Of a stretch of 64,000 nt of DNA, positions 8,625 to 17,623 are shown piece after piece. The position numbers were made by a program, and so were the translations under genes. How positions within the stretch are numbered: the stretch's first letter is position 1; the number at the start of each line of letters is the position of its first letter. The notes under the pieces were generated by a model. That model had not been told where the DNA came from, ran no database searches, and was given only the letters and a program-made list of their open reading frames with translations. Source of the DNA: Lysobacteraceae bacterium (GTDB lineage Bacteria; Pseudomonadota; Gammaproteobacteria; Xanthomonadales; Xanthomonadaceae); contig JAEUPQ010000026.1 of NCBI GenBank assembly GCA_016789405.1, forward strand, positions 434,001 to 498,000, written 5' to 3'.

Positions 8625-10733
8625 CTAAGGCGCGCTGCGATCGAGGAACACCCGCCGCACCGTCTCCCGCGCCGCATCCAGCGAAAAATGCGCGGCCACG
8701 CTGTCCAGGCCGTTGCGCGCCAGCGATGTCCACAGCGCTTCGTCGCGATACAGCTTGATGACAGCGTCGGCGAAGGCGTCGGCAGTGTCGCCGACCAGCA
8801 CGTCCTGACCATCGCGCAGGTGCATGCCCTCGACCGCGCACGGGGTGGCGACCACCGGTTGGCCGTGCGCCATGCTCAGGTTGACCTTGCCCTTCACGCC
8901 GGCGCCGTAGCGCAGCGGCGCGATTGCGATGCGGCAGCCGTCCATGTACGGGTCGATGTCGGCGACGTGGCCATGCACGAGCACGCCGGGAACGGCGGCA
9001 AGCGCCGTGATCTCGGGGGGCGTGTGGCTGCCGATGCAGTGGAAGCGCACGTCGGGGAGGCGTTCGCGAATGCGCGGGAAGGCCTCGCGTACGAACCACA
9101 GCACGGCGTCGACGTTCGGCGGATGGCGGAAACCGCCGACGAACACGAGGTCCTTGCGATCGATGAAGGATCTGCCGGGACCTGCGATCCGGTGCAGGTT
9201 GGAGAGGATCTCGACCCTGGCCGAGGGCGCGTCGGTGCGCAGCAGGTCGCGTTCGACCTCGCTGACGACCAGTGTCGCGTCGCATGCCGCGATCACGCCC
9301 AGCTCCAGCGCGCGGGTACGCTCGGCCGCACGCGCCAGCGCGGCGTCGCCCGACACCGCCGCGCCGCGACGTTCGCGAAGGTAATGCAGGTCGACGGTAT
9401 CGAAGATCAGCCTGGCCTGCGGCGCGTACTCGCGCAGCAGCGGCAGGAATTCGCTGGCGACGTAATGGCGGCTGACCATCACTGCGTCGAAGCGCGCGCC
9501 GTGTTCGCGCAGCCAGCGCGCGGGTCGGGCGGCGTGTGGCGCGTGCCAGCACTCCACGCCCATCCGCTGCAACTGCGTGGTGTACGGATCCTGGCGTTTC
9601 ACGTCGGCAGGCAGGAACACCACGTGCGCACCTTCCTGGCGCAGCAGGCGCATCAGGTTGACCAGCCGCAGCGAGCCGGAGTCGTGGTCAGGCCGCGGCG
9701 CCATCGCATCGATGATCAGGACCTGGCGCTGTCGGCGGTGGAGCTGCGCGGGTGTCGGCACCGCATCCGCAGGCAGGTGCGCAGCGAGCGCGTCGGCGCG
9801 ATGCGCGGCGAAGGTCTCGCGGTTGCGCACCTGGTAGGCCTTCATGCCGACCTGCGTGTCGGTGCCGGCGGTACCGCCTTCGACGTGGATGACGCGCGCG
9901 GCCGGTTGGTACACGACGCGCTGGCCGGCGGCACGCACCGCAAACGCCAGGTCGGTGTCTTCGTAGTACGCCGGCGCATAGCGGGTGTCGAAGCCGCCGA
10001 GCGCGACGAAGAGGGTGCGCGGGATCGCGATCGCCGCGCCGCTGGCGTAGTCGCAGTCGCGCAGGTAGGCGAAGCGTGGGTCGTCGGGTGACTCGAATTT
10101 TCCGTAGTTCCAGCCGCTGCCATCGGCGAAGACCACGCCGCCGGCCTCCTGCAGGCGTCCGTCGGGATAGAGCAACTGCGCGCCGACCAGGCCCGTGCCC
10201 GGTTCGTCGGCGAAGGTGCCCAGCATGGCTTCCAGCCAGCCTGGCTGCGGCACGGTGTCGTTGTTCAGGAACACCAGGTATTCGCCGCGCGCCAGTGCCG
10301 CACCGTCGTTGCTCGCGGCGATGAAGCCGCCATTGCTGCTGCGGCGGTGGTAGCGCACGCCGCCGATGCGCGGCAACGCGTCGATCGTCTCGTCCCGGCT
10401 GCCGTCGTCGACCACGATGACCTCGAAAGGCGTCGCGGGCGGATGCGCCGCAAGCGCGCGCAGGCAGGCGAGGGTGTGCGCGAACTGGTCGAAGACCGGG
10501 ATCACCAGGCTGGCGACCGGCGCATCCGAGGTCGCCAGCGCGAACGGCGCGAACGGTGCGGCATCGGGCAGGTACAACTGCGAAGGCGGCAGCGGCGTCG
10601 CCCGTTTGAACTGCGCCCGGGTCCGATCCCACGTGGCGCGCCAGCCGCGGGCGCGCAGGCTCGTCCAGCCGCGCCTCACCAGCCCGAGGCCGCGCAGGAA
10701 CATGAACCGCAGGTCAGCGGGCGTAACGGACAT
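8625..10733 (-). CDS. Two-domain glycosyltransferase (GT2 + GT4-like)
   Basis: I chose ATG 10733 (MSVTPADLRFMFLRGLGL), preceded by AGGAG; an upstream ATG at 10763 has no ribosome-binding site. The product is about 702 residues. The N-terminal third is a GT-A family 2 domain: 'ASLVIPVFDQFAHTLACLRAL', 'VIVVDDGSRDET', 'NNDTVPQPGWLEAM' and 'YYEDTDLAFAVRAAGQ', the last being the ED base motif. From about residue 340 a GT-B domain follows: 'ILIIDAMAPRPDHDSG'-like start, then 'FVGGFRHPPNVDAVLW' and 'RYGAGVKGKVNLSMAHGQPVVAT'. Such fusions build surface polysaccharide or decorate O-antigen; the sugars cannot be told. It stands alone, convergent with the TPR gene and divergent from PBP1B. Confidence 0.85.
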   Translation of the reverse strand: MSVTPADLRFMFLRGLGLVRRGWTSLRARGWRATWDRTRAQFKRATPLPPSQLYLPDAAPFAPFALATSDAPVASLVIPVFDQFAHTLACLRALAAHPPATPFEVIVVDDGSRDETIDALPRIGGVRYHRRSSNGGFIAASNDGAALARGEYLVFLNNDTVPQPGWLEAMLGTFADEPGTGLVGAQLLYPDGRLQEAGGVVFADGSGWNYGKFESPDDPRFAYLRDCDYASGAAIAIPRTLFVALGGFDTRYAPAYYEDTDLAFAVRAAGQRVVYQPAARVIHVEGGTAGTDTQVGMKAYQVRNRETFAAHRADALAAHLPADAVPTPAQLHRRQRQVLIIDAMAPRPDHDSGSLRLVNLMRLLRQEGAHVVFLPADVKRQDPYTTQLQRMGVECWHAPHAARPARWLREHGARFDAVMVSRHYVASEFLPLLREYAPQARLIFDTVDLHYLRERRGAAVSGDAALARAAERTRALELGVIAACDATLVVSEVERDLLRTDAPSARVEILSNLHRIAGPGRSFIDRKDLVFVGGFRHPPNVDAVLWFVREAFPRIRERLPDVRFHCIGSHTPPEITALAAVPGVLVHGHVADIDPYMDGCRIAIAPLRYGAGVKGKVNLSMAHGQPVVATPCAVEGMHLRDGQDVLVGDTADAFADAVIKLYRDEALWTSLARNGLDSVAAHFSLDAARETVRRVFLDRSAP

Positions 10734-10782
10734 CCGGGTGGCGCTCCTGCGTCGTTGTGGCATGGGTGACGATGGGCCGGGG

Positions 10783-10809
10783 TTGCCGTTGCCGACACCC
10801 TGCTAGACT
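10783..10809 (+). promoter_or_regulatory. Candidate promoter for the PBP1B operon
   Basis: TTGCCG at 10783 is followed after 15 bases by TAGACT at 10804, which carries the extended -10 TGC immediately before it (TGCTAGACT). The start codon of the penicillin-binding protein lies 50 bases further on. The same nonamer occurs upstream of the pspC-like gene at 47114. The spacing is short for sigma-70, so the extended -10 is the better evidence. Confidence 0.4.
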
Positions 10810-10858
10810 CGGCCGGCATTTTCGCATCATCGCCCGCAGACAGCCGACTCCCGACCGA

Positions 10859-13315
10859 ATGGCCCGCCACGACGACTCAGACGACCTCGACGACGATCTC
10901 GACGACGACCTCCCGGAAGACGAGGACGATGAGGCAGGCGCTTCGCCCGGCTGGCGCCGCAGGATCCTCCGCTGGACGGCGGTGGTCGTCGCGGTAGGCC
11001 TGGGATTCCTCATCCCCTACACGCTCTACCTGAACCATCAGGTCACGGTCCGCTTCGGCCAGCTGCGCTGGCAGCTGCCGACCCGCGTCTACGCGCGCCC
11101 CCTGGTGCTGGCGCCCGGCCTGTCGATGGACGTGCGCACGCTCAAGACCGAGCTCGACGCCGCGTCCTATCGCGACGACGGCAAGGGCGAGAAGCCCGGC
11201 ACCTACGGCAAGGACGGCAACCGCTGGCGCATTTCCAGCCGCGGCTACCTCGACGTGGACGGCCGGATCGGCCCCAGCCGGATCGAAGCCGTGGTCGCCG
11301 GCGGACGCGTCCAATCCGTCCGCGACCTGCAGCGTGGCCGCACGGTGAAGGCGGCGCGGCTCGACCCCGCGCGCATCGCGACGCTGTACGGCCAGAAGCA
11401 GGAAGAACGCCGGCTGGTGCGGATCAGCGAAGTCCCGCCGATCCTCACCGACACCCTGCAGGCCGTGGAGGACCGCGATTTCGCGCGCCACCACGGCATC
11501 GACCCCAGCGGCATGGTCCGCGCCCTGTATGTCACGCTCAAGACCGGTGGCGAGGTGAAGCAGGGGGCGAGCACGCTGACCCAGCAGCTGGCGCGCTCGG
11601 GTCTGCTCGGCATCGGCAAGGAGCAGACGCCCAGCCGCAAGTTCAACGAGATCCTGTACGCGCTGCTGATCGACGCCCGCTACGACAAGGGCGTGATCCT
11701 CGAGACGTACATGAACCAGGTCGACATCGGCCAGCGCGGTTCGCAGGCGATCCACGGTTTCGCGTCCGGCGCGGAGTTCTATTTCGGCCGGCAGCTCGAC
11801 GACCTCACCACCGAGCAGGTCGCGCTTCTGGTCGGTCTGGTCAAGGGCCCGTCCTGGTACAACCCGCGCCGCAACCCCGAGCGCGCGCTGGATCGCCGCA
11901 ACCTCGTGCTGAAGAAGATGCTGGAGACCGGCATCATCGACCAGAAGGAATACGACCGCGCGGTGAAGACGCCGCTGGGCGTGACCGAAGTGCCGGGCAG
12001 CATGGTCGCGAACCGCTTCCCGGCCTACGTCGACCTGGTCCGCCGCCAGCTGGCCCGCGACTACTCCGAGGAGGAGCTGTCCGGCGCCGGGCTGACCGTG
12101 ATGACCGGCATGTCGCCGTCCGCGCAGGCCTACGCCGAAGGCGCGGTGACGCGCACGATGAAGGCGCTGGGCAACAACCCGAAGCGTCCGCCGCTGCAGG
12201 CCGGCGTGGTCGTCACCGACGTGCACACCGGCCAGGTGGTGGCGGTGATCGGCAGCCGCAGCTTCGAGGAACACGGCTTCAACCGTGCGGTGCAGGCGCA
12301 GCGTCCGGTGGGTTCGCTGCTCAAGCCGTTCGTCTATCTGCTCGCGCTGGCCCAGCCGGACAGGTATTCGCTGGCGACGGTGATCGACGATTCGCCGGTG
12401 ACGGTGACCCTGGACAACGGCCGGCGCTGGAATCCCGGCAATTCGGACGGGCGCAGCCACGGCAGCGTGCGGATGATGGATGCGCTGGCGATGTCCTATA
12501 ACCAGTCCACGGTGCGGGTCGGCATGGACGTGGGCCCCGAGCGACTGCGCGACCTGCTCCGGACCGTGGCCGGCATCGATGCCGGCACCAATCCGTCGGT
12601 GATCCTCGGCTCGCTGGACCAGAGCCCGTACGCGATGGCCCAGCTCTACCAGTTCCTGGCATCGGGCGGCGAGATCCAGCCCCTCCACGCGGTGCGTGGC
12701 GTGCTCGACGGCAACGGCAAGGCACTGAACCGCTACGACGTGGCGCCCAAGCCGGCGCAGCCGGGCGATGCGGTCGCCGCGCGTCTCGTGACGTCGGCGC
12801 TGCAGCATGCCGTGACGTCCGGTACGGCACGCCCGCTGATGAGCGACGGCCTCGGCCGCCTGCAGCCGGCTGGCAAGACCGGCACCAGCAACGACAGCCG
12901 CGACAGCTGGTTCGCAGGCTGGACCGGCGACCACCTCGCGGTCATCTGGGTCGGCAACGACCAGAACGCACCGACCGGCCTGTACGGCGCCACCGGTGCG
13001 ATGCGCGTGTGGTCGGGCCTGTTCGCGCGGCTCCCCACCGCACCGCTGCAGGTGGGTGGAAAGGGCGTGGACTGGGTCTGGATCCGCGGCGATGGCCATG
13101 CCACCGACCCCGGCTGCCCCGGTGCGCGCCGGATCGGCTTCGTGTCCGGCTTCGTGCCCGAATACCAGCCATGCATGCTTGCAGAGGAAGGCGAAGTGGA
13201 AGGCGAAGGCGAGGAGCGCGGGTTCTGGAGCAAGCTCTTCGGCATCGGTGGTGACAAGACCGCGGACAGCCCGCCGCCACCTGACGGCGCTCCCGCGACT
13301 CCGCCCGCACCATGA
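10859..13315 (+). CDS. mrcB: Penicillin-binding protein 1B (bifunctional class A PBP)
   Basis: This inner-membrane enzyme polymerises and cross-links peptidoglycan. From ATG 10859 it has 818 residues. A very acidic cytoplasmic tail (DDSDDLDDDLDDDLPEDEDD) precedes one membrane helix (about 40-62), then the UB2H region, and a GT51 transglycosylase domain with catalytic Glu near residue 204 (AVEDRDFARHHG) and 'GASTLTQQLAR'. The transpeptidase domain follows with the nucleophile Ser486 (RPVGSLLKPF), SYN (AMSYNQSTV) and KTGTS (AGKTGTSND). The C-terminus is an acidic/proline tail. Length and order fit E. coli MrcB. The stop overlaps the next gene by 4 bases (ATGA), so the two are translationally coupled. 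Confidence 0.93.
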   Translation: MARHDDSDDLDDDLDDDLPEDEDDEAGASPGWRRRILRWTAVVVAVGLGFLIPYTLYLNHQVTVRFGQLRWQLPTRVYARPLVLAPGLSMDVRTLKTELDAASYRDDGKGEKPGTYGKDGNRWRISSRGYLDVDGRIGPSRIEAVVAGGRVQSVRDLQRGRTVKAARLDPARIATLYGQKQEERRLVRISEVPPILTDTLQAVEDRDFARHHGIDPSGMVRALYVTLKTGGEVKQGASTLTQQLARSGLLGIGKEQTPSRKFNEILYALLIDARYDKGVILETYMNQVDIGQRGSQAIHGFASGAEFYFGRQLDDLTTEQVALLVGLVKGPSWYNPRRNPERALDRRNLVLKKMLETGIIDQKEYDRAVKTPLGVTEVPGSMVANRFPAYVDLVRRQLARDYSEEELSGAGLTVMTGMSPSAQAYAEGAVTRTMKALGNNPKRPPLQAGVVVTDVHTGQVVAVIGSRSFEEHGFNRAVQAQRPVGSLLKPFVYLLALAQPDRYSLATVIDDSPVTVTLDNGRRWNPGNSDGRSHGSVRMMDALAMSYNQSTVRVGMDVGPERLRDLLRTVAGIDAGTNPSVILGSLDQSPYAMAQLYQFLASGGEIQPLHAVRGVLDGNGKALNRYDVAPKPAQPGDAVAARLVTSALQHAVTSGTARPLMSDGLGRLQPAGKTGTSNDSRDSWFAGWTGDHLAVIWVGNDQNAPTGLYGATGAMRVWSGLFARLPTAPLQVGGKGVDWVWIRGDGHATDPGCPGARRIGFVSGFVPEYQPCMLAEEGEVEGEGEERGFWSKLFGIGGDKTADSPPPPDGAPATPPAP

Positions 13316-13908
13316 GCCTGCCGATGCGCCACCTCATCGTTCCCATCGCGGTCGCCTGCCTGCTCGCGGCCTGCGGCACCGCGCCGCCGGTACAGCGCTG
13401 GGTGGGCCCCGCGCCTGAGGCCGTGGTCGCCGAGATCCGCGCCGTCGGCAAGGCCGCGCCGGACGAACTCGATGTGCAGCCGCTGCGCGACCCGATGGTC
13501 GAAGACCTGCGCGAGCAGGCGGCGGCGGCCGAGCGCGCGCGGCGCATCGTCGATGCAGCCGCTGCGCTCGACAAGGCGCTCTCGCTGTCGCCGGACGATC
13601 CCGCACTGCTGCAGGAGCGCGCGGAAATCGCCGTGCTGCAGCAGGACCTTGCCCGCGCCGCGACGCTGGCGCGGCGCGCGTTCGACACCGGCGCGAAGGT
13701 CGGACCGCTGTGCCGCCGCCACTGGGCGACGATCCGCCAGCGCATCGCCTTCGACCTGCGCATGCTGGACGCGCAGGTCGCGGCCAAGCCACTGAAGGGC
13801 GAGAAGCTCGACGCCTGGACGCAGGCGAAGGCGCGACTGGCGCAGGAAGGCGCCGAGGCCGAGCAGGCGCAGGCCGCCTGCACGCTCACCGGTCCGCCGC
13901 GGTACTGA
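13312..13908 (+). CDS. Lipoprotein with TPR-like helices
   Basis: The product is 198 residues from ATG 13312, overlapping the PBP1B stop by 4 bases. The N-terminus is a lipoprotein signal with lipobox LLAAC (Cys near residue 21), so it is a lipid-anchored envelope protein. The mature part is helical: 'ALDKALSLSPDDPALLQERAEIAVL' resembles one tetratricopeptide repeat, followed by a Cys pair (PLCRRHW and AACTL). Translational coupling to PBP1B suggests an accessory or partner for peptidoglycan synthesis, in the way the lipoprotein LpoB serves PBP1B in E. coli. It is not visibly an LpoB homologue, so that role is inference from context only. Confidence 0.7.
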   Translation: MSLPMRHLIVPIAVACLLAACGTAPPVQRWVGPAPEAVVAEIRAVGKAAPDELDVQPLRDPMVEDLREQAAAAERARRIVDAAAALDKALSLSPDDPALLQERAEIAVLQQDLARAATLARRAFDTGAKVGPLCRRHWATIRQRIAFDLRMLDAQVAAKPLKGEKLDAWTQAKARLAQEGAEAEQAQAACTLTGPPRY

Positions 13909-13910
13909 AC

Positions 13911-16085
13911 ATGAGCGATTTCGATGACGACGTCCGCAGCGGCGACGATGCGGACGACCGTGGTGCCGCATCCTCGCGATCCGTCTTCGCGCGCGCCGCG
14001 CGCGATGCCTTGTGCGATGGCGGTGCGCTGGCCGACGCGATTCCCGGCTTTTCGCCGCGCATGCCGCAGCAGCAGCTCTCGATGGCGATCGCCGAGGCCG
14101 TCGAGGATCGCAGCGTGCTGCTCGCCGAGGCCGGCACCGGCACCGGCAAGACCTTCGCCTATCTCGTGCCGGCCTTGCTGTCGGGCCTGAAGACGATCGT
14201 CTCGACCGGTACGCGCGCCCTGCAGGACCAGCTTTACCACCGCGACCTGCCGCGCGTGCGCGACGCGCTCGGCAAGGGCGTGAAGACCGCGCTGCTCAAG
14301 GGGCGCGCCAACTACCTCTGCAGATACCGGCTCGAAAAGAGCAAGGGCGAGCCCCGCTTCACCAGCAAGGAGCAGATCACCCAGTTCCAGCGCATCGTCG
14401 CGTGGAGCGGGCGCACCCGCCTGGGCGATCTCGCCGAACTCGACGCGCTGCCCGAGGATTCGCCGCTGCTGCCGATGGTCACTTCGACCACCGACAACTG
14501 CCTCGGCAGCGAATGCCCGTTCTGGGAGGACTGCTTCGTCGTGCAGGCACGGCAACGCGCGCAGGCCGCGGACGTGGTGGTCGTGAACCATCACCTGCTG
14601 CTCGCCGACCTGGCGCTGAAGCAGGAAGGTTTCGGCGAGATCCTGCCCGGTGCGCAGGTGTTCGTCGTGGACGAGGCGCACCAGCTGCCCGAGCTCGCCG
14701 CGCAGTTCTTCGGCGAAGGCCTCAGCGCGCGACCGCTGGTCGAACTGGCGCGCGATGCGCAATCGGAAGCGAAATCCGTGACCGGTGCGCTCGCCGCCGT
14801 GCAGACGCCTTCGCGCGTGCTGGAAGAAGCGACGCGGGCGATGCGCGTCGCCATGGACATGCTGCCGACGCGCGGCACGCGCTGGCGCGCCCTGCAGGAG
14901 CCGGGGGTGTTCGACGCGCTGTCCGCGCTGGACGACGCGCTGTGCGCCTTCATCGACGCCATCGCGCCGCTGCGCGATGCCTCGCCGGGCTTCGATGTCT
15001 GCCACGCGCGTGCCATCGAGCAACGTGCGCGCCTGGTGCGTTGGGCTCCACCGGACTTCGCGCGTCGCCATGCCGCTGCCGGCGCTGAAGGCGATGCGGC
15101 TGGTGCCAACGCTGCGCTCGAACTGCCTTCGACGCAGGCCGAAGCGCATGCGACATCGGCCAGCGACGATGTCGCACAGGACCTCGATTCCGGCATCGAC
15201 GAAAAGAAACTCTGGGACGTGCGCTGGTACGAGTTGTCGCCGCGCGGCTTCCGCTTCCAGCGCACGCCGCTGGACGTGTCGGGCCCGCTGCGCACGCATC
15301 GCGAGCAGTCGCGCGCAGCCTGGGTGTTCACGTCGGCGACGCTGGCCGTGGCCGGAGGCTTCGACCATCTCAGCGAGCGACTCGGCCTGGACGCACCGCG
15401 CACCCTGATCGCGCCGAGTCCCTTCGACTGGCCTCACCAGGCCTTGTGCTATCTGCCGCAGCGGATGCCGGAGCCGAATTCGCGCGACTACACCGCTGCG
15501 GTCATCGACGCCGTCCGTCCCGTGCTGGAAGCCTCGAACGGCCGCGCGTTCGTGTTGTTCGCCTCGCATCGCGCGCTGCGCGAAGCCGCCGACCTGCTGC
15601 GCGCCGACAGCCCCTGGCCGCTCTTCGTGCAGGGCGATGCGCCGCGCTCGGTGCTGCTGCAGCGCTTCCGCGATTCCGGCAACGGCGTGCTGCTCGGCGC
15701 CGCCAGCTTCCGCGAGGGCGTTGACGTGGCAGGTGATGCGCTCAGCGTGGTGGTCATCGACAAGTTGCCGTTCGCAGCGCCGGACGACCCGGTGTTCGAA
15801 GCGCGCCTCGATGCGATCCGCCGCGACGGCGGAAATCCCTTTCGCGACGAGCAGCTGCCGCAGGCCGTGATCGCGCTGAAGCAGGGCGTGGGGCGTCTGA
15901 TCCGCACCGAAACCGACCGCGGCGTGCTGGTGCTGTGCGACCCGCGCCTGGTCGGCAAATCCTATGGCCGCACCTTCCTCGACTCTCTGCCGCCGTTCGC
16001 GCGGACGCGCTCGATCGAGGATGTTCGCGCGTTTTTCGCCGAACCCGTCGAGCCCGACCCTTCCCACGATTCACCGGTCGAGTAA
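13911..16085 (+). CDS. DinG/YoaA-family iron-sulfur DNA helicase
   Basis: From ATG 13911, two bases after the lipoprotein stop, the product has 724 residues (upstream frame 13710-13910 is a shadow). It is an XPD-like superfamily 2 helicase: Walker A 'AGTGTGKT', DEAH box 'FVVDEAHQLPE', motif 'VVNHHLLLAD', and C-terminal motifs 'FREGVDVAGDALSVVVIDKLPF' (shown in part) and 'QGVGRLIRT'. Four cysteines (137, 197, 202, 208; the last three in CLGSECPFWEDC) fit the 4Fe-4S cluster between the Walker boxes. These enzymes unwind 5'-to-3' and help replication forks survive damage. Length and lack of an exonuclease domain suit YoaA rather than Gram-positive DinG; I cannot separate the two proteobacterial paralogues firmly. 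Confidence 0.87.
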   Translation: MSDFDDDVRSGDDADDRGAASSRSVFARAARDALCDGGALADAIPGFSPRMPQQQLSMAIAEAVEDRSVLLAEAGTGTGKTFAYLVPALLSGLKTIVSTGTRALQDQLYHRDLPRVRDALGKGVKTALLKGRANYLCRYRLEKSKGEPRFTSKEQITQFQRIVAWSGRTRLGDLAELDALPEDSPLLPMVTSTTDNCLGSECPFWEDCFVVQARQRAQAADVVVVNHHLLLADLALKQEGFGEILPGAQVFVVDEAHQLPELAAQFFGEGLSARPLVELARDAQSEAKSVTGALAAVQTPSRVLEEATRAMRVAMDMLPTRGTRWRALQEPGVFDALSALDDALCAFIDAIAPLRDASPGFDVCHARAIEQRARLVRWAPPDFARRHAAAGAEGDAAGANAALELPSTQAEAHATSASDDVAQDLDSGIDEKKLWDVRWYELSPRGFRFQRTPLDVSGPLRTHREQSRAAWVFTSATLAVAGGFDHLSERLGLDAPRTLIAPSPFDWPHQALCYLPQRMPEPNSRDYTAAVIDAVRPVLEASNGRAFVLFASHRALREAADLLRADSPWPLFVQGDAPRSVLLQRFRDSGNGVLLGAASFREGVDVAGDALSVVVIDKLPFAAPDDPVFEARLDAIRRDGGNPFRDEQLPQAVIALKQGVGRLIRTETDRGVLVLCDPRLVGKSYGRTFLDSLPPFARTRSIEDVRAFFAEPVEPDPSHDSPVE

Positions 16086-16103
16086 GTCCCTTCCAGGCAC
16101 GCC

Positions 16104-16109
16104 TACAAT
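16104..16109 (+). promoter_or_regulatory. Candidate -10 box upstream of tsaB
   Basis: TACAAT at 16104-16109, in the context GCCTACAATGG, lies 62 bases before the tsaB start. No convincing -35 is seen. The same CTACAATG context precedes the Nudix gene (36165), and TTACAATG precedes gcdH (52354). Confidence 0.35.
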
Positions 16110-16171
16110 GGCGGCCACCCGACGCCGGACATCCAGCGTCGGACATCCAGCACCATGTTCCTGTGAGATCA

Positions 16172-16909
16172 ATGAACCACCTTGCCTTCGAACTGTCCAC
16201 CGAAGCCTGCTCCGTCGCGCTGTGGGCGAACGGCGAGGTGATCGAACGCCACGAGATCGCGCCCCGGCGGCACGCCGAGCTGGCGCTGCCCTGGGCCGAA
16301 GCCTTGCTGGCCGAGGCTGGGCTGGCGAAGTCGCAGCTCGACGCCATCGCTGTCGGACGCGGGCCCGGTGCGTTCACCGGTGTGCGCCTCGGGATCTCCA
16401 TCAGCCAGGGCATCGCGCTGGCGCTGGACCTGCCTGCGTTGCCCGTGTCCACGCTCGCGGCACTGGCGATGCGCAGCCTGTCGCAGCCGGCGCATGCCGG
16501 CGACGGCCAGCGCGTGCTCGCCGCCATCGACGCGCGCATGCAGGAGGTCTACGTCGCGTCGTACGTCTTCGAAGCCGACGCCGAAGGCATGTTCCTGCCG
16601 CGTTCGCTCGACGTCGAGCGCGTGCAGCCGCCCGATGCCGTGGCGTTGCCGGATTCGGTCGACGGCTGGCTGGGTGTCGGCACCGGGTTCGCCGCGCAGG
16701 GTGGGGCGCTTGTCGAGCGCCTTGGGGCACGGCTGCGTGCCGTCGACGCCGAGGCCTTGCCCCGTGCCGGCGATGTCGCGCGGCTTGCCCATGGGGCCTG
16801 GTGTCGTGGCGAGGCTATCGCGCCCGAGCTGCTGGAGCCGGCCTACCTGCGCAACAACGTCGCCCTGACCATCGCCGAGCAGCAGGCATTGCGCGCATCG
16901 CGCGGCTGA
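16172..16909 (+). CDS. tsaB: tRNA threonylcarbamoyladenosine biosynthesis protein TsaB
   Basis: TsaB is the non-catalytic partner that holds TsaD and TsaE together in the complex placing the t6A37 modification on ANN-decoding tRNAs. From ATG 16172 the protein has 245 residues, normal for the family. The actin-like ATPase fold shows as 'HLAFELSTEACSVALW', 'GRGPGAFTGVRLGISISQGIA' and 'LPALPVSTLAALAMRSL'; the GPGxFTGxR motif is diagnostic. 'LAAIDARMQEVYVASY' is also typical. The ORF frame extends upstream into the helicase, which I reject as a start. The C-terminus 'EPAYLRNNVA' is the usual TsaB ending. It sits 86 bases after the helicase and before lepB. Confidence 0.92.
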   Translation: MNHLAFELSTEACSVALWANGEVIERHEIAPRRHAELALPWAEALLAEAGLAKSQLDAIAVGRGPGAFTGVRLGISISQGIALALDLPALPVSTLAALAMRSLSQPAHAGDGQRVLAAIDARMQEVYVASYVFEADAEGMFLPRSLDVERVQPPDAVALPDSVDGWLGVGTGFAAQGGALVERLGARLRAVDAEALPRAGDVARLAHGAWCRGEAIAPELLEPAYLRNNVALTIAEQQALRASRG

Positions 16910-16991
16910 GTCGCCGCATAGGCCATCAGTCACAGGAACTCGGGGCGACGTCCGCGGGTCGATGTCCCCATCACACCGAGAGGACGTTCCG

Positions 16992-17606
16992 ATGACCGAC
17001 ATCGCTTCCGATGCCAGGACGCCGTGGTGGCGGGGCGAATGGGCCTCGCTGGCCTTGATGCTGTTGCTGCTGACCCTGGCACGCACGTCGCTGGCGAATC
17101 ACTACCAGGTGCCCAGCGGTTCGATGGAACCGAACCTGATGCCCGGCGATCGCATCGCCGTGAACATGATGGCCTACGGACTCCGCGTGCCATTCACCGA
17201 CATCGAACTCTACGACCGCGGTGAACCCGTCCCCGGCGATATCGTCGTGTTCAAGTCGCCGCAGGACGGCACGCGCCTGATCAAGCGCGTCGTTGCCGTC
17301 GGCGGCCAGCGTGTCGAACTCCACGACGGTCGCCTGTGGGTCGACGGCAAGTCCTTGTTCGATGCTGGTGCCACGGACGTCGAACATTTCGGAAGCCGCG
17401 CGGTGACATTGAACCTCACCCATGGCGGCGGTCCCGACATCACCGGCATCGACATTCCCGCAGGCATGGCGCTGGTGCTCGGCGACCACCGCGGAAACAG
17501 CCAGGACGGCCGTTTCTTCGGCCTCGTGCCGACGAAGTCGCTGTATGCGCGCGCCGAAGCCGTGTATTACCGCAGTGGCGAAGGCTTCGGCTGGACGAAG
17601 CTGTGA
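16992..17606 (+). CDS. lepB: Signal peptidase I
   Basis: Signal peptidase I removes signal peptides from exported proteins at the inner membrane. I chose ATG 16992 because GAGAGGA precedes it; the product has 204 residues. One membrane helix (about 17-34, ASLALMLLLLTLARTSL) is followed by the catalytic serine motif 'VPSGSMEPNL' (Ser44), box 'PGDIVVFKSP', the general-base lysine in 'TRLIKRVVAVGG' (Lys98), and box E 'GDHRGNSQDGRFFG'. It is shorter than E. coli LepB and has a single helix, so it may be a second, smaller paralogue such as one dedicated to particular substrates; the main lepB may lie elsewhere, next to lepA. It is followed by a large palindrome. Confidence 0.88.
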   Translation: MTDIASDARTPWWRGEWASLALMLLLLTLARTSLANHYQVPSGSMEPNLMPGDRIAVNMMAYGLRVPFTDIELYDRGEPVPGDIVVFKSPQDGTRLIKRVVAVGGQRVELHDGRLWVDGKSLFDAGATDVEHFGSRAVTLNLTHGGGPDITGIDIPAGMALVLGDHRGNSQDGRFFGLVPTKSLYARAEAVYYRSGEGFGWTKL

Positions 17607-17623
17607 TGCCATCGCATAGCCCG

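Noticed and set aside
12942-16067. 1041-residue minus-strand frame opposite PBP1B and the helicase
   Set aside because: Shadow frame; composition is typical of reverse-frame GC-rich DNA and all plus-strand genes there are well supported.
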